64,000 nucleotides of DNA from Dyella jiangningensis (GTDB lineage: Bacteria; Pseudomonadota; Gammaproteobacteria; Xanthomonadales; Rhodanobacteraceae), in the NCBI RefSeq assembly GCF_003264855.1, contig NZ_NFZS01000001.1, forward strand, positions 248,001 through 312,000, in the 5' to 3' direction. Shown one piece after another: positions 26,814 through 35,461 of this stretch; the stretch's first letter is position 1, and each line of letters opens with the position of its first letter. The position numbers and the translations under genes are program-made. A model generated the notes under the pieces. It had not been told where the DNA came from, made no database searches, and worked only from the letters and a program-made list of their open reading frames with translations.

Positions 26814-27001
26814 GGGGTTCGTGTCCTGTCGAATGTGCCTGCAAACTACCAAGCGCGAGGGCGGGTGCCATTGGCCGCAAGTCACACCGTGCCGACAGTC
26901 ATGCCGCCGATGTCGCGACGCCCCCTGGCCCTGTCAAGGAAACGACATGCGGGCGCCCCACCATGGTCGATCACTATGCATGCATGGCAAGGAGACGGGT
27001 A

Positions 27002-28099
27002 ATGGCCGTGGTTCGTTTAAGCTGGGCTGTCTTCGCCGTGGGTGCGCTCGTCATGGGCAACGTGCAGGCCAACGAGGCGCCGCTGGCGCCCAAGGTGCTG
27101 GTGATCGGCCATCGCGGCGCGAGTGCGCTGCGTCCGGAACATACGCTGGCTTCCTACGGCAAGGCGATTGCCGATGGCGCCGACTTCATCGAACCCGACC
27201 TGGTGATGACGCGCGATGGCGTGCCGGTGGCGCGGCACGAGAACGAGATCAGCGGCACCACCGACGTGGCGCAACACCCCGAGTTCGCCTCGCGCAAAGC
27301 CACCAAGACCATCGACGGCCATGCCGTCACCGGCTGGTTCACCGAGGACTTCACGCTCGGCGAACTCAAGACACTGCGCGCACGCGAGCGCCTGCCGGAG
27401 TTCCGCAGCACCGCGTACGACGGGCAGTTCCAGATCCCCACGCTGGACGAGATCATCGATTTCGTCGCCACGGAATCGGCGACGCGTGGCCGCGTGATCG
27501 GCATCATCCCCGAGATCAAGCACGGCACCTATTTCCAGAAGGCCGGCCTGCCGATGGAAGACCGCGTGCTCGCGATCCTCGCCGCGCATGCCTATACGCG
27601 CACCTCGCCGGTGGAAATCCAGTCGTTCGAGATCGCCAACCTGCGCTATCTGCGCAGCAAGCTCGGAAAAGCACACCCGAACATCCGCCTGCTGCAGCTG
27701 TTGGACGACGCGGCCGAGCAGCCGTACGACGTGGTCGCCGCCGGCGGCAAGTTGAACTACGGCGGGATGATGACGCCCAAGGGTCTGCACGACATCGCCA
27801 CCTACGCCGATGCGATCGGGCCGAACATCCGCGCCATCATCCCGCTCGCCGCGGATGGCACGCTCGGCAAACCGACCTCGCTGGTGCACGACGCACACGC
27901 TGCGAAGCTCGAGCTGCATCCCTATACGTTCCGTCCGGAAAACCACTTCCAGGCGAAGAACTTCTGGCAGGGCAACGATCCCAAGACCTTCAACGAAGCG
28001 GGGTCGATCGCCGAAATCCGTGCCTATCTCGCTTCAGGCATCGATGCGTTCTTCACCGACGACCCGGCCATCGGCCGCAAGGCCGTGGACGGGCGTTGA
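27002..28099 (+). CDS. glpQ: Periplasmic glycerophosphodiester phosphodiesterase
   Basis: A 365-residue exported enzyme that hydrolyses glycerophosphodiesters to glycerol 3-phosphate and an alcohol. GDPD motifs are present: VIGHRGASALRPEHTLASY (catalytic His), DFIEPDLVMTRDGVPVARHE (metal Glu/Asp and second His), IIPEIKHG, and the C-terminal FTDDPAIG. A signal peptide precedes. The size matches periplasmic GlpQ rather than cytosolic UgpQ. AAGGAGACGGG supports the ATG at 27002. It may release phosphate for the alkaline phosphatase nearby. Confidence 0.92.
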   Translation: MAVVRLSWAVFAVGALVMGNVQANEAPLAPKVLVIGHRGASALRPEHTLASYGKAIADGADFIEPDLVMTRDGVPVARHENEISGTTDVAQHPEFASRKATKTIDGHAVTGWFTEDFTLGELKTLRARERLPEFRSTAYDGQFQIPTLDEIIDFVATESATRGRVIGIIPEIKHGTYFQKAGLPMEDRVLAILAAHAYTRTSPVEIQSFEIANLRYLRSKLGKAHPNIRLLQLLDDAAEQPYDVVAAGGKLNYGGMMTPKGLHDIATYADAIGPNIRAIIPLAADGTLGKPTSLVHDAHAAKLELHPYTFRPENHFQAKNFWQGNDPKTFNEAGSIAEIRAYLASGIDAFFTDDPAIGRKAVDGR

Positions 28100-28416
28100 G
28101 GTGCCACGCGATCGTCGCGACGTTGCCTTGCGTGTGCCGCGCGATCGCAGATGGGCCATGCCAGCCTCCTCTCGCCCAGGCGTCAGCCAGCAGAAAGCGA
28201 TGGCGATATAGCCGAGTCAACGCGTAAGCATTGACCCAAATAATGCGGTGTATCGCAGGTTTTCCGCCGTGTTTTAAATATGCGTGTCATCGCCGATACA
28301 CACGCGGACTTCACGCTTTCCTGATGCCGGCCGAGTGGTTCGGACGGCTATTTCCCCTCCGTATCCCATTACCTGATCGTGCGGGTTCATGGCGAATCCG
28401 CGCGCGAGGATTCGTC
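28100..28416. other. 317-bp intergenic region before the second TonB receptor
   Basis: No coding signal. An AT-rich patch (TTTTAAATAT, 28272-28281) in an otherwise GC-rich region is the likeliest promoter core for the receptor gene, with TTGACC at 28231-28236 too distant to pair with it well. A repeated CGTGT sequence flanks the AT patch. No terminator was recognised. Confidence 0.4.
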
Positions 28417-30699
28417 ATGCCCAAGCTTTCCCTTCGCAGGACCGCGATCACGCTGGCAACCCTGGCCGCCCTCCACACGGGCGTCGCCTTCGCAGACGAT
28501 GACGTACCCGCCGCTGCAGATGCGGCCAGCACCGACAAGGCCAAGACCATGGACGCCGTCTCGGTGGTGGCCTCCGGCGAAACGCGCCAGGTGCAGAAGA
28601 TCACCAGCGAAGACATCCAGGCGCTGGCGCCGGGCACCAGTCCGCTCAAGGCGATCGACAAGCTGCCGGGCGTGAACTTCCAGTCGGCCGACCCGTGGGG
28701 CGCCTACGAGTGGTCCACGCAGATCACGCTGCATGGCTTCGACCAGAGTCGCCTCGGCTTCACGCTGGACAACATCCCGCTGGGCAACATGAGCTACGGC
28801 ACGACCACCGGCCTGCAGGTGACGCGCGCGATCAGCAGCGACAACATCAGCACGGTGGAGCTGGCGCAGGGCGCCGGTGCGCTGGGCACGGCGGCGAACA
28901 CCAACCTGGGCGGCACCATCCAGTTCTTCTCCGCCGACCCGGATGCGGTAGCCGGCGCGCGCATCAACCAGGTGCTGGGTTCCGATTCCACCACACGCAC
29001 CTTCGTGCGACTGGACACCGGCGACTACCACGGCTTCTCGATGTACGTGTCGTACGACCACGCCTCCACCGACAAGTGGAAGGGCTACGGCGACCAGCGT
29101 TCCAACCAAATCAACCTGAAGTCGGTGTACCAGTGGGAAAGCGGCAGCGTGAGCCTGTTCTACGACGAGTCGCGCCGCAAGGAATACGACTACATGGATC
29201 TCTCGCTCGCCAGCCAGAAGGCGCTGGGCTGGAAGTGGGACTACCTGCAGCCGGACTGGAACACGGCGGTGCAGATCGCCAATGCATACAACGGCAAGGG
29301 CGCGTACCCCGCCGTGCTGTCGCCGCTGCCGGCCGGCTATGACCTGGTGGATTCCACCTACTACGCGGGTGGTGGCATACGTCGCGACACGCTGACGGGC
29401 CTGAGCGGCACCTTCAACCTGGCCGAGCACACCACGCTCAACCTCGGCACCTACTATCACGACAACCGCGGCGAAGGTCAGTGGGCCACGCCGTACGTGG
29501 CCTCGTCGCCGACGATACCGCTCGCGATGCGCACCACCGATTACGGACTCGATCGTTTCGGCGGCACCGGCTCGCTGCAATTCGCGCTGGGCGGCAACGA
29601 GATCGAAGTGGGCTTCTGGGCGGAGGACGCCACCACCAACCAGGAACGCAACTACTTCTATCTGACCGGCGCATACAACTACCTCAGCAACTTCTACGAG
29701 AACGAGGCGCCGTTCCTACGCGGCTTCTTCCAGCACTACGACAGCAAGACGCGCATGGCCTACGCGTCGGACACGATCCGCTTCATGGACGATCGCCTGA
29801 CGGTCAACTTCGGCGCGAAGGCGCTGGGCGTGACCAACAGCGCCGAATCGCTGGTGCCGAGCAGCGCGCTCGCGCAGGGCCGCATCCGTGCGAGCGATGG
29901 CTTCCTGCCGCAGGTCGGCGTGAACTACAAGCTCGACGCCAACCAGGAGGTGTACGCCTCCTACAGCAAGAACCTCGCGGCCTATGGCTTCCTGCCCTTC
30001 AGCCAGTCGCAGGCGGCGTTCGATGCCAGCAAGGGCTCGTTGAATCCCGAGCAGTCGCAGACCTTCCAGCTGGGTTATCGCGTGCATGGCGATACCTTCG
30101 AGGCGTCGGCGGATGCGTACTACACGCGCTTCACCAACCGCCTGCTGGCGGTGTCGCCGTGCAGCGCGGTGCAGACGTGTTCGGCCATCCTCAACAACGT
30201 GGGTTCGGTGAAGAGCACCGGCGTCGACCTCGCGGTGATCTGGCGTCCGGTCGAGCATGTGCGCTGGCTCAACTCGCTCTCGTACAACAGCTCCAAGTAC
30301 CAGGACGACTACCTCAACAACGGCGTGGTGGCGACCGACGGCAAGTACGTGGTCGGCATCCCGAGCTGGATGTTCAGCAGCGACCTCAGCTACACCTGGG
30401 GCAGCTGGCGCGCGAGCATCGACGGCAAGTACACCGGGCGTCGCTACATCACCTACCTCAACGATTCCGAGGTGCCTTCGTACTGGCTGTTCGACCTGGG
30501 CGTGAGCTACGACATCGGCACGGTGTCGGTGCTGAAGGACCTCAGCCTGGGCCTCAACGTCACCAACCTGCTCGACAAGAAGTACTACGCCACCACCGGC
30601 ACCAACGGCTACGTGGCTTCCGACCCGCAGGGCTGGAACCAGACCTTGATGGCGGGTGCGCCGCGCCAGGTGTTCTTCAGCATCAACGCGAAGTTCTGA
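28417..30699 (+). CDS. TonB-dependent outer-membrane receptor
   Basis: A 760-residue outer-membrane receptor with signal peptide (ending VAFADDD). The plug contains DAVSVVASGETRQVQKITSEDI and TLHGFDQSRLGFTLDNIPLGN, and a Gly/Asn-rich segment GALGTAANTNLGGTIQFFS. The barrel ends in VFFSINAKF with the C-terminal Phe typical of outer-membrane proteins. It starts about 320 bp after glpQ on the same strand, so phosphate esters are a possible ligand, by context only. GAGGA six bases before the ATG at 28417 sets the start; an upstream ATG would give a non-signal-like N-terminus. Confidence 0.88.
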   Translation: MPKLSLRRTAITLATLAALHTGVAFADDDVPAAADAASTDKAKTMDAVSVVASGETRQVQKITSEDIQALAPGTSPLKAIDKLPGVNFQSADPWGAYEWSTQITLHGFDQSRLGFTLDNIPLGNMSYGTTTGLQVTRAISSDNISTVELAQGAGALGTAANTNLGGTIQFFSADPDAVAGARINQVLGSDSTTRTFVRLDTGDYHGFSMYVSYDHASTDKWKGYGDQRSNQINLKSVYQWESGSVSLFYDESRRKEYDYMDLSLASQKALGWKWDYLQPDWNTAVQIANAYNGKGAYPAVLSPLPAGYDLVDSTYYAGGGIRRDTLTGLSGTFNLAEHTTLNLGTYYHDNRGEGQWATPYVASSPTIPLAMRTTDYGLDRFGGTGSLQFALGGNEIEVGFWAEDATTNQERNYFYLTGAYNYLSNFYENEAPFLRGFFQHYDSKTRMAYASDTIRFMDDRLTVNFGAKALGVTNSAESLVPSSALAQGRIRASDGFLPQVGVNYKLDANQEVYASYSKNLAAYGFLPFSQSQAAFDASKGSLNPEQSQTFQLGYRVHGDTFEASADAYYTRFTNRLLAVSPCSAVQTCSAILNNVGSVKSTGVDLAVIWRPVEHVRWLNSLSYNSSKYQDDYLNNGVVATDGKYVVGIPSWMFSSDLSYTWGSWRASIDGKYTGRRYITYLNDSEVPSYWLFDLGVSYDIGTVSVLKDLSLGLNVTNLLDKKYYATTGTNGYVASDPQGWNQTLMAGAPRQVFFSINAKF

Positions 30700-30914
30700 G
30701 GGTGACGACGATGGGCGCCGCATGCGGGAAGCGGCGCCCATCTCCCGGCCTCGCCGGGAGCACATAACGGTCGCTGGGTCATCGAGAAGCCGGCTCATGG
30801 TCCAGCTCGCCACCACGGTGCTGGCAGCGTCGGGTAGCGCCTCGCGACGGCATGACGAGGAACGCGGACCGTCTTACTATCTGGATTCGAGCAAGGGGTC
30901 TGGGGAATCCGGGG

Positions 30915-31634
30915 ATGTCCGTTTCAAACGTCGTCGTGGCACCGGTTGTGTCGCGCAGGATCGATGTGGGAATCGCGCTGGCTGCCGTCGCCGCGATCAT
31001 CGGCGCGACGTTCGCCACGAGCGGGATCGTGGACGGCTGGCAGGTGCTGCACTGGATCGCCAAGCCGCTGGCGACGCTGCTGATCCTGCGGAAGGCGTGG
31101 CTCGGCCGGCCGGAAGTCTCCGCGGTGTATCGGCGCTGGATCGGCATCGGGATGGTTTTTTCCCTGGCCGGCGACGTTCTGCTGATGCTGCCGATGGATG
31201 CTTTCGTGGCCGGCCTGGTGGCCTTCCTGCTGGGCCACCTGTGTTCTATCCGGGCGCTCGTCTCCGATACCCGCTTTGCGGCCCGGCCGCTTGCCTTGCT
31301 TGGCTGTCTCGCCTACGGCCTGCTCAACCTGTGGGCGTTGTGGCCGACCTTGCCCCGCGCGCTCCATCTGCCGGTGGTGGTCTACGTAGTGGTGCTGGCC
31401 AGCATGGGCGGGCAGGCCGTGGCGCGTGCGTGGATGCATGGCGACGACCGGCTGGCCGGGGCCGCGCAGTGGGCGGCGGGTGGTGCGCTGCTGTTCATGC
31501 TCAGCGATACACTGCTGGCCTGGGACCGGTTCCGCTTCGCCATCCCGCTTTCGGCACTGTGGGTACTGGCGACCTATTACGCGGCACTGTGGTGCCTGGC
31601 GCGCTCGGTCCGACAGACGGGTGATTTCACGTGA
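30915..31634 (+). CDS. YhhN/TMEM86-family membrane protein, lysoplasmalogenase-like
   Basis: A 239-residue inner-membrane protein with about eight hydrophobic helices. Conserved YhhN-family features are FSLAGDVLLML in the first half and ALLFMLSDTLLAWDRFR near the C-terminus; the two Asp in these motifs are the presumed catalytic pair in TMEM86 lysoplasmalogenases, which cleave the vinyl-ether bond of lysoplasmalogens. The gene ends in a GTGA overlap with an alkylglycerol-monooxygenase-like gene, which strengthens an ether-lipid role. The ATG at 30915 was chosen because the membrane region begins soon after; an earlier ATG at 30852 is possible. Ribosome-site evidence is weak. Confidence 0.8.
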   Translation: MSVSNVVVAPVVSRRIDVGIALAAVAAIIGATFATSGIVDGWQVLHWIAKPLATLLILRKAWLGRPEVSAVYRRWIGIGMVFSLAGDVLLMLPMDAFVAGLVAFLLGHLCSIRALVSDTRFAARPLALLGCLAYGLLNLWALWPTLPRALHLPVVVYVVVLASMGGQAVARAWMHGDDRLAGAAQWAAGGALLFMLSDTLLAWDRFRFAIPLSALWVLATYYAALWCLARSVRQTGDFT

Positions 31635-32899
31635 ATCTGCAGGCCACCATCATCAGCTGGGCAACGCCGGTGTTCTTCGCCCTGATCGGGCTGGAACTGC
31701 TGGTGGGCAAGCTGCGCGGCCGGCGCGTGTATCACAGCAGCGACGCCATCAACAGCCTTGGGCTGGGCGTGATCTCGCAGGTCGTGGCGGTCTTCAGCAA
31801 GGTGCTGACGCTGGGCATCTACGCCTGGTGCGTGGAGCACCTGGCGATCTTCTCGTTGTCCCCCGGCAGCGCGTGGGTGTGGATCACCGGTCTGCTGTTC
31901 TACGACCTCTGCTATTACTGGCTGCACCGCGCCGGCCACGAAGTGAACATCCTCTGGGCTGCCCACGTGGTGCACCACCAGAGCGAGGACTACAACCTCT
32001 CCACCGCGCTGCGCCAGACCGGCAGCGGCGTGCTGCTGGGCTGGCTGTTCTACCTGCCGATGGCGATCGCCGGTTACCCGCTCGAAGTGTTCGCGGTGGT
32101 CGCCCTGATCGACCTGCTGTACCAGTTCTGGGTGCACACCGAACTGGTCGGGCGACTGGGCTGGTTCGATCGCGTGTTCTGCTCGCCATCCAACCATCGC
32201 GCGCATCACGCGGTGAACGACAAGTACCTCGACAGGAACTACGGCGGCGTGCTCATCATCTGGGATCGCCTGTTCGGCACCTTCGTCGAGGAAGACGACA
32301 ACGACCCGCCGATCTACGGCACGCGTGCGCCGCTGCGCAGCTGGAATCCGCTGTGGGCGAACGTCGAGGTGTACTGGGCCGCGTGGAAGGATGCATGGCA
32401 CGCGCGGCGCTGGCGCGACAAGCTGCTGGTGTGGATCAAGCCGCCGGGCTGGCGTCCCGCCGATGTAGCCGAGCGTTTTCCCAAGCCCGATTTCGACATC
32501 CATCGCCAGCGCTACCAGCCCTCGCTGTCGCGTGGCCTGGTCATCTACAGCCTGGTGCAGTTCGCGCTGCTGCTGGTGATGGCGGTGCAGTTCCTGGATC
32601 TGGCCAAGCATCTGCCGGCCGTGTCGCTGGCTGCCTACGCCGCCTTCCTCGTGCTCAGCCTCACGGCGCTGGGTGTGCTTACCGAGGGCAGGCGCAGCGG
32701 CGTGGTGATGGAGCTGCTGCGCCTGCTCGTCACCGCGGCCATTCCGCTGTTCACCGGTGGCTGGTTCGGGATGGAGCGGTTAGGTACGGGCATCGTCGCC
32801 GTGCTGGTCGCTCTGCCCGCGGTGAGCGCGATCGCGCTCGGGTGGCTGGCCGTCCATACGCCCGCGCAGGCTGACCCGGGGAAGGCGATACCGGGCTGA
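31631..32899 (+). CDS. Fatty-acid hydroxylase-superfamily protein, alkylglycerol monooxygenase-like
   Basis: A 422-residue membrane di-iron oxygenase. The histidine boxes HRAGHE, HVVHHQSEDYNLSTALRQ and HRAHHAVND are complete, and the extended SEDYNLSTALRQ pattern is specific to alkylglycerol monooxygenase (AGMO/TMEM195) within the sterol desaturase superfamily. AGMO cleaves the O-alkyl ether bond of alkylglycerols using tetrahydrobiopterin. Several N-terminal helices and four more C-terminal ones are predicted. Translation starts at a GTG that overlaps the stop of the YhhN gene. The pterin cofactor used here is unknown. Confidence 0.85.
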   Translation: MNLQATIISWATPVFFALIGLELLVGKLRGRRVYHSSDAINSLGLGVISQVVAVFSKVLTLGIYAWCVEHLAIFSLSPGSAWVWITGLLFYDLCYYWLHRAGHEVNILWAAHVVHHQSEDYNLSTALRQTGSGVLLGWLFYLPMAIAGYPLEVFAVVALIDLLYQFWVHTELVGRLGWFDRVFCSPSNHRAHHAVNDKYLDRNYGGVLIIWDRLFGTFVEEDDNDPPIYGTRAPLRSWNPLWANVEVYWAAWKDAWHARRWRDKLLVWIKPPGWRPADVAERFPKPDFDIHRQRYQPSLSRGLVIYSLVQFALLLVMAVQFLDLAKHLPAVSLAAYAAFLVLSLTALGVLTEGRRSGVVMELLRLLVTAAIPLFTGGWFGMERLGTGIVAVLVALPAVSAIALGWLAVHTPAQADPGKAIPG

Positions 32900-32981
32900 T
32901 TCCCCGCCGTTCGCGCGGGTGCAGCGTGGCACGGCCGGGCGCATTCGCTATGATCGCCGCTCACTTAGCGGGGACGAGCGG

Positions 32982-34415
32982 ATGGATTTCCTTAGTAAGC
33001 TGGTGCGGCACAAGCCGGTGGAGATGCTGCAGGCCGAGGCCGGCAAGCGTGGCGATTTCCGCCGCGTGCTGGGCCTCTGGCAGCTCACCGCGATCGGTAT
33101 CGGCGGCATCATCGGCGTCGGCGTCTTCGTGCTCGCGGGCCAGCAGGCGGCGCTCAACGCGGGCCCCGCGGTGGTCATCTCCTTCCTGATCGCCGGCATC
33201 GCCAGCGCCGCCGCGGCGCTGTGCTACGCCGAGTTCGCCGGCCTCATCCCGGTCACAGGCAGTGCCTACACCTACGGTTACGCGGTGCTCGGCGAACTCG
33301 CCGCATGGTTGATCGGCTGGGACCTGCTGCTGGAATACGCGCTGATCGTGGCGGTCGTGGCGATAGGCTGGTCCGGCTACGTGCAGTCGGCGCTCACCAG
33401 CATGGGCATTCATTTGCCGGTATGGGCGCAGGGCGCCATAGGTACCGGCGAAGGCCACGTGTTCAACGTGATCGCCGCGGCGGTGACCTTGGGCGTGTCG
33501 GCATTGCTCACGTTCCGCACCGAGTGGGGTGCACGCTTCAATACGCTGGTGGTGGCGATCAAGGTCGCCGCGGTGGCGCTGGTGATCGGCGTAGGCGTGT
33601 TCTACGTGAACCCGTCGAACTGGGTGCCGTTCATTCCAGAGCGCATCACCGGTGCCGATGGTGTGTCGCACTTCGGTTTCTCGGGCGTCGCCACGGCGGC
33701 GGCGGTAGTGTTCTTTGCGGTGTTCGGCTACGACACGCTCACCACGGCGGCGGAAGAGTCGAAGAATCCGCAGCGTGACCTGCCGCGCGCAGTGCTGCTG
33801 TCGCTCGGTATTTCGATGGCGATGTATCTCGCCGTGTCGCTGGTGCTGACCGGCATCGCGCACTACGACACGCTCAATACCGATGCGCCGGTGGCTGATG
33901 CGTTCAAGGGCCTGGGCCTGCATTGGGTGGCGCTGACGGTATCGGTGTCGGCCGTGTTCGGCCTGATCAGCGTGCTGTTTGCCTTCATGCTTGGCGCATC
34001 ACGCATCTGGTACGCGCTGGCACGCGATGGCCTGCTGCCGGGCTGGTTTGCGCACGTGCATCCACGCTATGGCACGCCGCATCGCCCGACCATCGCGCTT
34101 GGTGTGTTCACCGCGTTGGTGGCGGGTTCGACGCCGATCCAGAAGGTCGCCGAGCTGGTCAACATCGGCGTGCTGTCGGCCTTCATCGTGATCTGCAGCT
34201 CGGTGCTGATCCTGCGCAAGCGCAAGCCGGAACTGCCGCGCGCGTTCCGCACCCCGCTGGTGCCGCTGGTGCCGCTGATCGGTATCGCCTTCTCGATCTG
34301 GCTGCTGTCCGAGTTGCCGGCGATCACCTGGAAAGTGTTCCTGATCTGGGTGAGCCTGGGAATGGTGATCTACCTGGGCTACGGCATGAAGCACAGCAAG
34401 CTGGAGAAGCTCTGA
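32982..34415 (+). CDS. APC-family amino-acid permease (cationic amino acid transporter type)
   Basis: A 477-residue inner-membrane permease with 12 predicted helices. It has the APC helix-1 signature GIGGIIGVGVFVLAG, YAEFAGLIPVTGSAYTYGY in helices 2-3, FFAVFGYDTLTTAAEESKNPQRDLP in helix 6-loop, and ARDGLLPGWFAHVHPRYGTPHRP before helix 9. These fit the CAT/YfnA group that carries cationic or branched amino acids. The ATG at 32982 gives the usual short cytoplasmic N-terminus; an ATG at 32919 would add 21 unlikely residues. A REP pair follows. Confidence 0.88.
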   Translation: MDFLSKLVRHKPVEMLQAEAGKRGDFRRVLGLWQLTAIGIGGIIGVGVFVLAGQQAALNAGPAVVISFLIAGIASAAAALCYAEFAGLIPVTGSAYTYGYAVLGELAAWLIGWDLLLEYALIVAVVAIGWSGYVQSALTSMGIHLPVWAQGAIGTGEGHVFNVIAAAVTLGVSALLTFRTEWGARFNTLVVAIKVAAVALVIGVGVFYVNPSNWVPFIPERITGADGVSHFGFSGVATAAAVVFFAVFGYDTLTTAAEESKNPQRDLPRAVLLSLGISMAMYLAVSLVLTGIAHYDTLNTDAPVADAFKGLGLHWVALTVSVSAVFGLISVLFAFMLGASRIWYALARDGLLPGWFAHVHPRYGTPHRPTIALGVFTALVAGSTPIQKVAELVNIGVLSAFIVICSSVLILRKRKPELPRAFRTPLVPLVPLIGIAFSIWLLSELPAITWKVFLIWVSLGMVIYLGYGMKHSKLEKL

Positions 34416-34424
34416 TCGGTCGCG

Positions 34425-34551
34425 TTGTAGGAGCGCACCCAGTGCGCGACCGCAACCCATCGGTGTGTTCGTGAAGGCGGTTTCGCGGTTGTATCGAGCT
34501 TCCGCTTCACTGCTTCGTAGGCTTTTCGCGCACTGGGTGCGCTCCTACAAA
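34425..34551. repeat. Inverted pair of REP-like palindromes
   Basis: Forward copy at 34425-34453 and inverted copy at 34525-34551 of the TGTAGGAGCGCACCCAGTGCGCGA element, about 70 bp apart, between convergent genes. Confidence 0.85.
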
Positions 34552-34569
34552 AGAACGATTGTCCAAAGA

Positions 34570-34599
34570 AAAACGGCCGCTTTCGCGGCCGTTTTTTTT
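34570..34599. terminator. Bidirectional intrinsic terminator
   Basis: Stem CGGCCGC / GCGGCCG extended by A/T pairs, loop TTTC, with eight T on the plus strand and a run of T on the minus strand. It separates the convergent permease and outer-membrane protein genes. Confidence 0.92.
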
Positions 34600-34615
34600 C
34601 ACCTACCGCAAATGC

Positions 34616-35200
34616 TTAGAAGCGGTATTCCACCGACGCCGAGTAGGCGGCGATGTTGGTGTTGAGCTGCGACTGGCTGGCGCCGGCACGGCCGTACTTC
34701 ACGTGGTAGTTGTCGTAGTTCAGCGCCAGGCTGACGTTCTTCGTAACGTCGTAGCCCACGCCTGCACCGGCGTACCAGCCGTTGTTCCAGCTCTTCTCCG
34801 AGGCGGACACGTTGCCGACGGTGACGCCGGCGGTGGTGCGCGAACGCAGGTAGCCGCCATGACCGGTGACGTACCAGTTGTTGTAGAAGTTGTACTTGGC
34901 GGTCACACCCAGCTGCGCCACGCGCGGCTTGGCCCAGGTGCTGACGAAGTCGGTGTTGTCCTTGCCCTTGCCGAGGTCGGCGTAGCCGATTTCGGCGCCG
35001 ACGATGCCGTTCCAGCGCCAGCCGAAGCGCACGTTGTAGAACGCATCGGTCTTGTCGGAGATGCCGCCGACGCGGTAGTTGCTCTGGCCGAGGTTGCCGG
35101 CGACAAAGAAGTTGTCGAGCTGGTTGTTCTCGTCGGCCTTGGCGGCGAACGGCGAAACGGCAGCGACGGCCAAGGCGGCCGCGATGAAAGACTTGTTCAT
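34616..35200 (-). CDS. Small outer-membrane beta-barrel protein (OmpA/OmpW-like)
   Basis: A 194-residue exported protein with a signal peptide ending FAAKAD. The mature part alternates hydrophobic and polar residues as in an eight-stranded barrel (FYNVRFGWRWNGIVGAEIGYADLG, GWYAGAGVGYDVTKNVSLALNYD) and ends in YSASVEYRF with a terminal Phe, the usual assembly signal. It matches the outer-membrane beta-barrel domain found in OmpA-like and Opa-like proteins, without a peptidoglycan-binding part. Function unknown. GGAGC lies seven bases before the ATG at 35200. Confidence 0.8.
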   Translation of the reverse strand: MNKSFIAAALAVAAVSPFAAKADENNQLDNFFVAGNLGQSNYRVGGISDKTDAFYNVRFGWRWNGIVGAEIGYADLGKGKDNTDFVSTWAKPRVAQLGVTAKYNFYNNWYVTGHGGYLRSRTTAGVTVGNVSASEKSWNNGWYAGAGVGYDVTKNVSLALNYDNYHVKYGRAGASQSQLNTNIAAYSASVEYRF

Positions 35201-35461
35201 GGAATGCTCCATCATTTTCTTGTGTCCGATGCGACGCCTAAGGGGGAAGGACGCATCGGTCCGCGTGGGGATCGCGGCGGCGAAAGGATACGGGCATTCG
35301 TCGCGGATGCAGCAGGTGCGACATTCCGCGGGACGGGCGAGGTTCAGACACCGCCATGACCAATGGCAGGGGGTGCGATGTGCATTGTCGCACTAGCATC
35401 GGAGGTTCATGTTTCGTGCAGCTTCGTGTTGCGTTGCACGAATTTCCACAGGAGAACCTTC

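Noticed and set aside
23390-28300. Possible Pho boxes upstream of the alkaline phosphatase, glpQ and second TonB receptor genes
   Set aside because: Isolated CTGTCAC- and GTGTCAT-like heptamers occur but not as the required 11-bp-spaced direct repeats.
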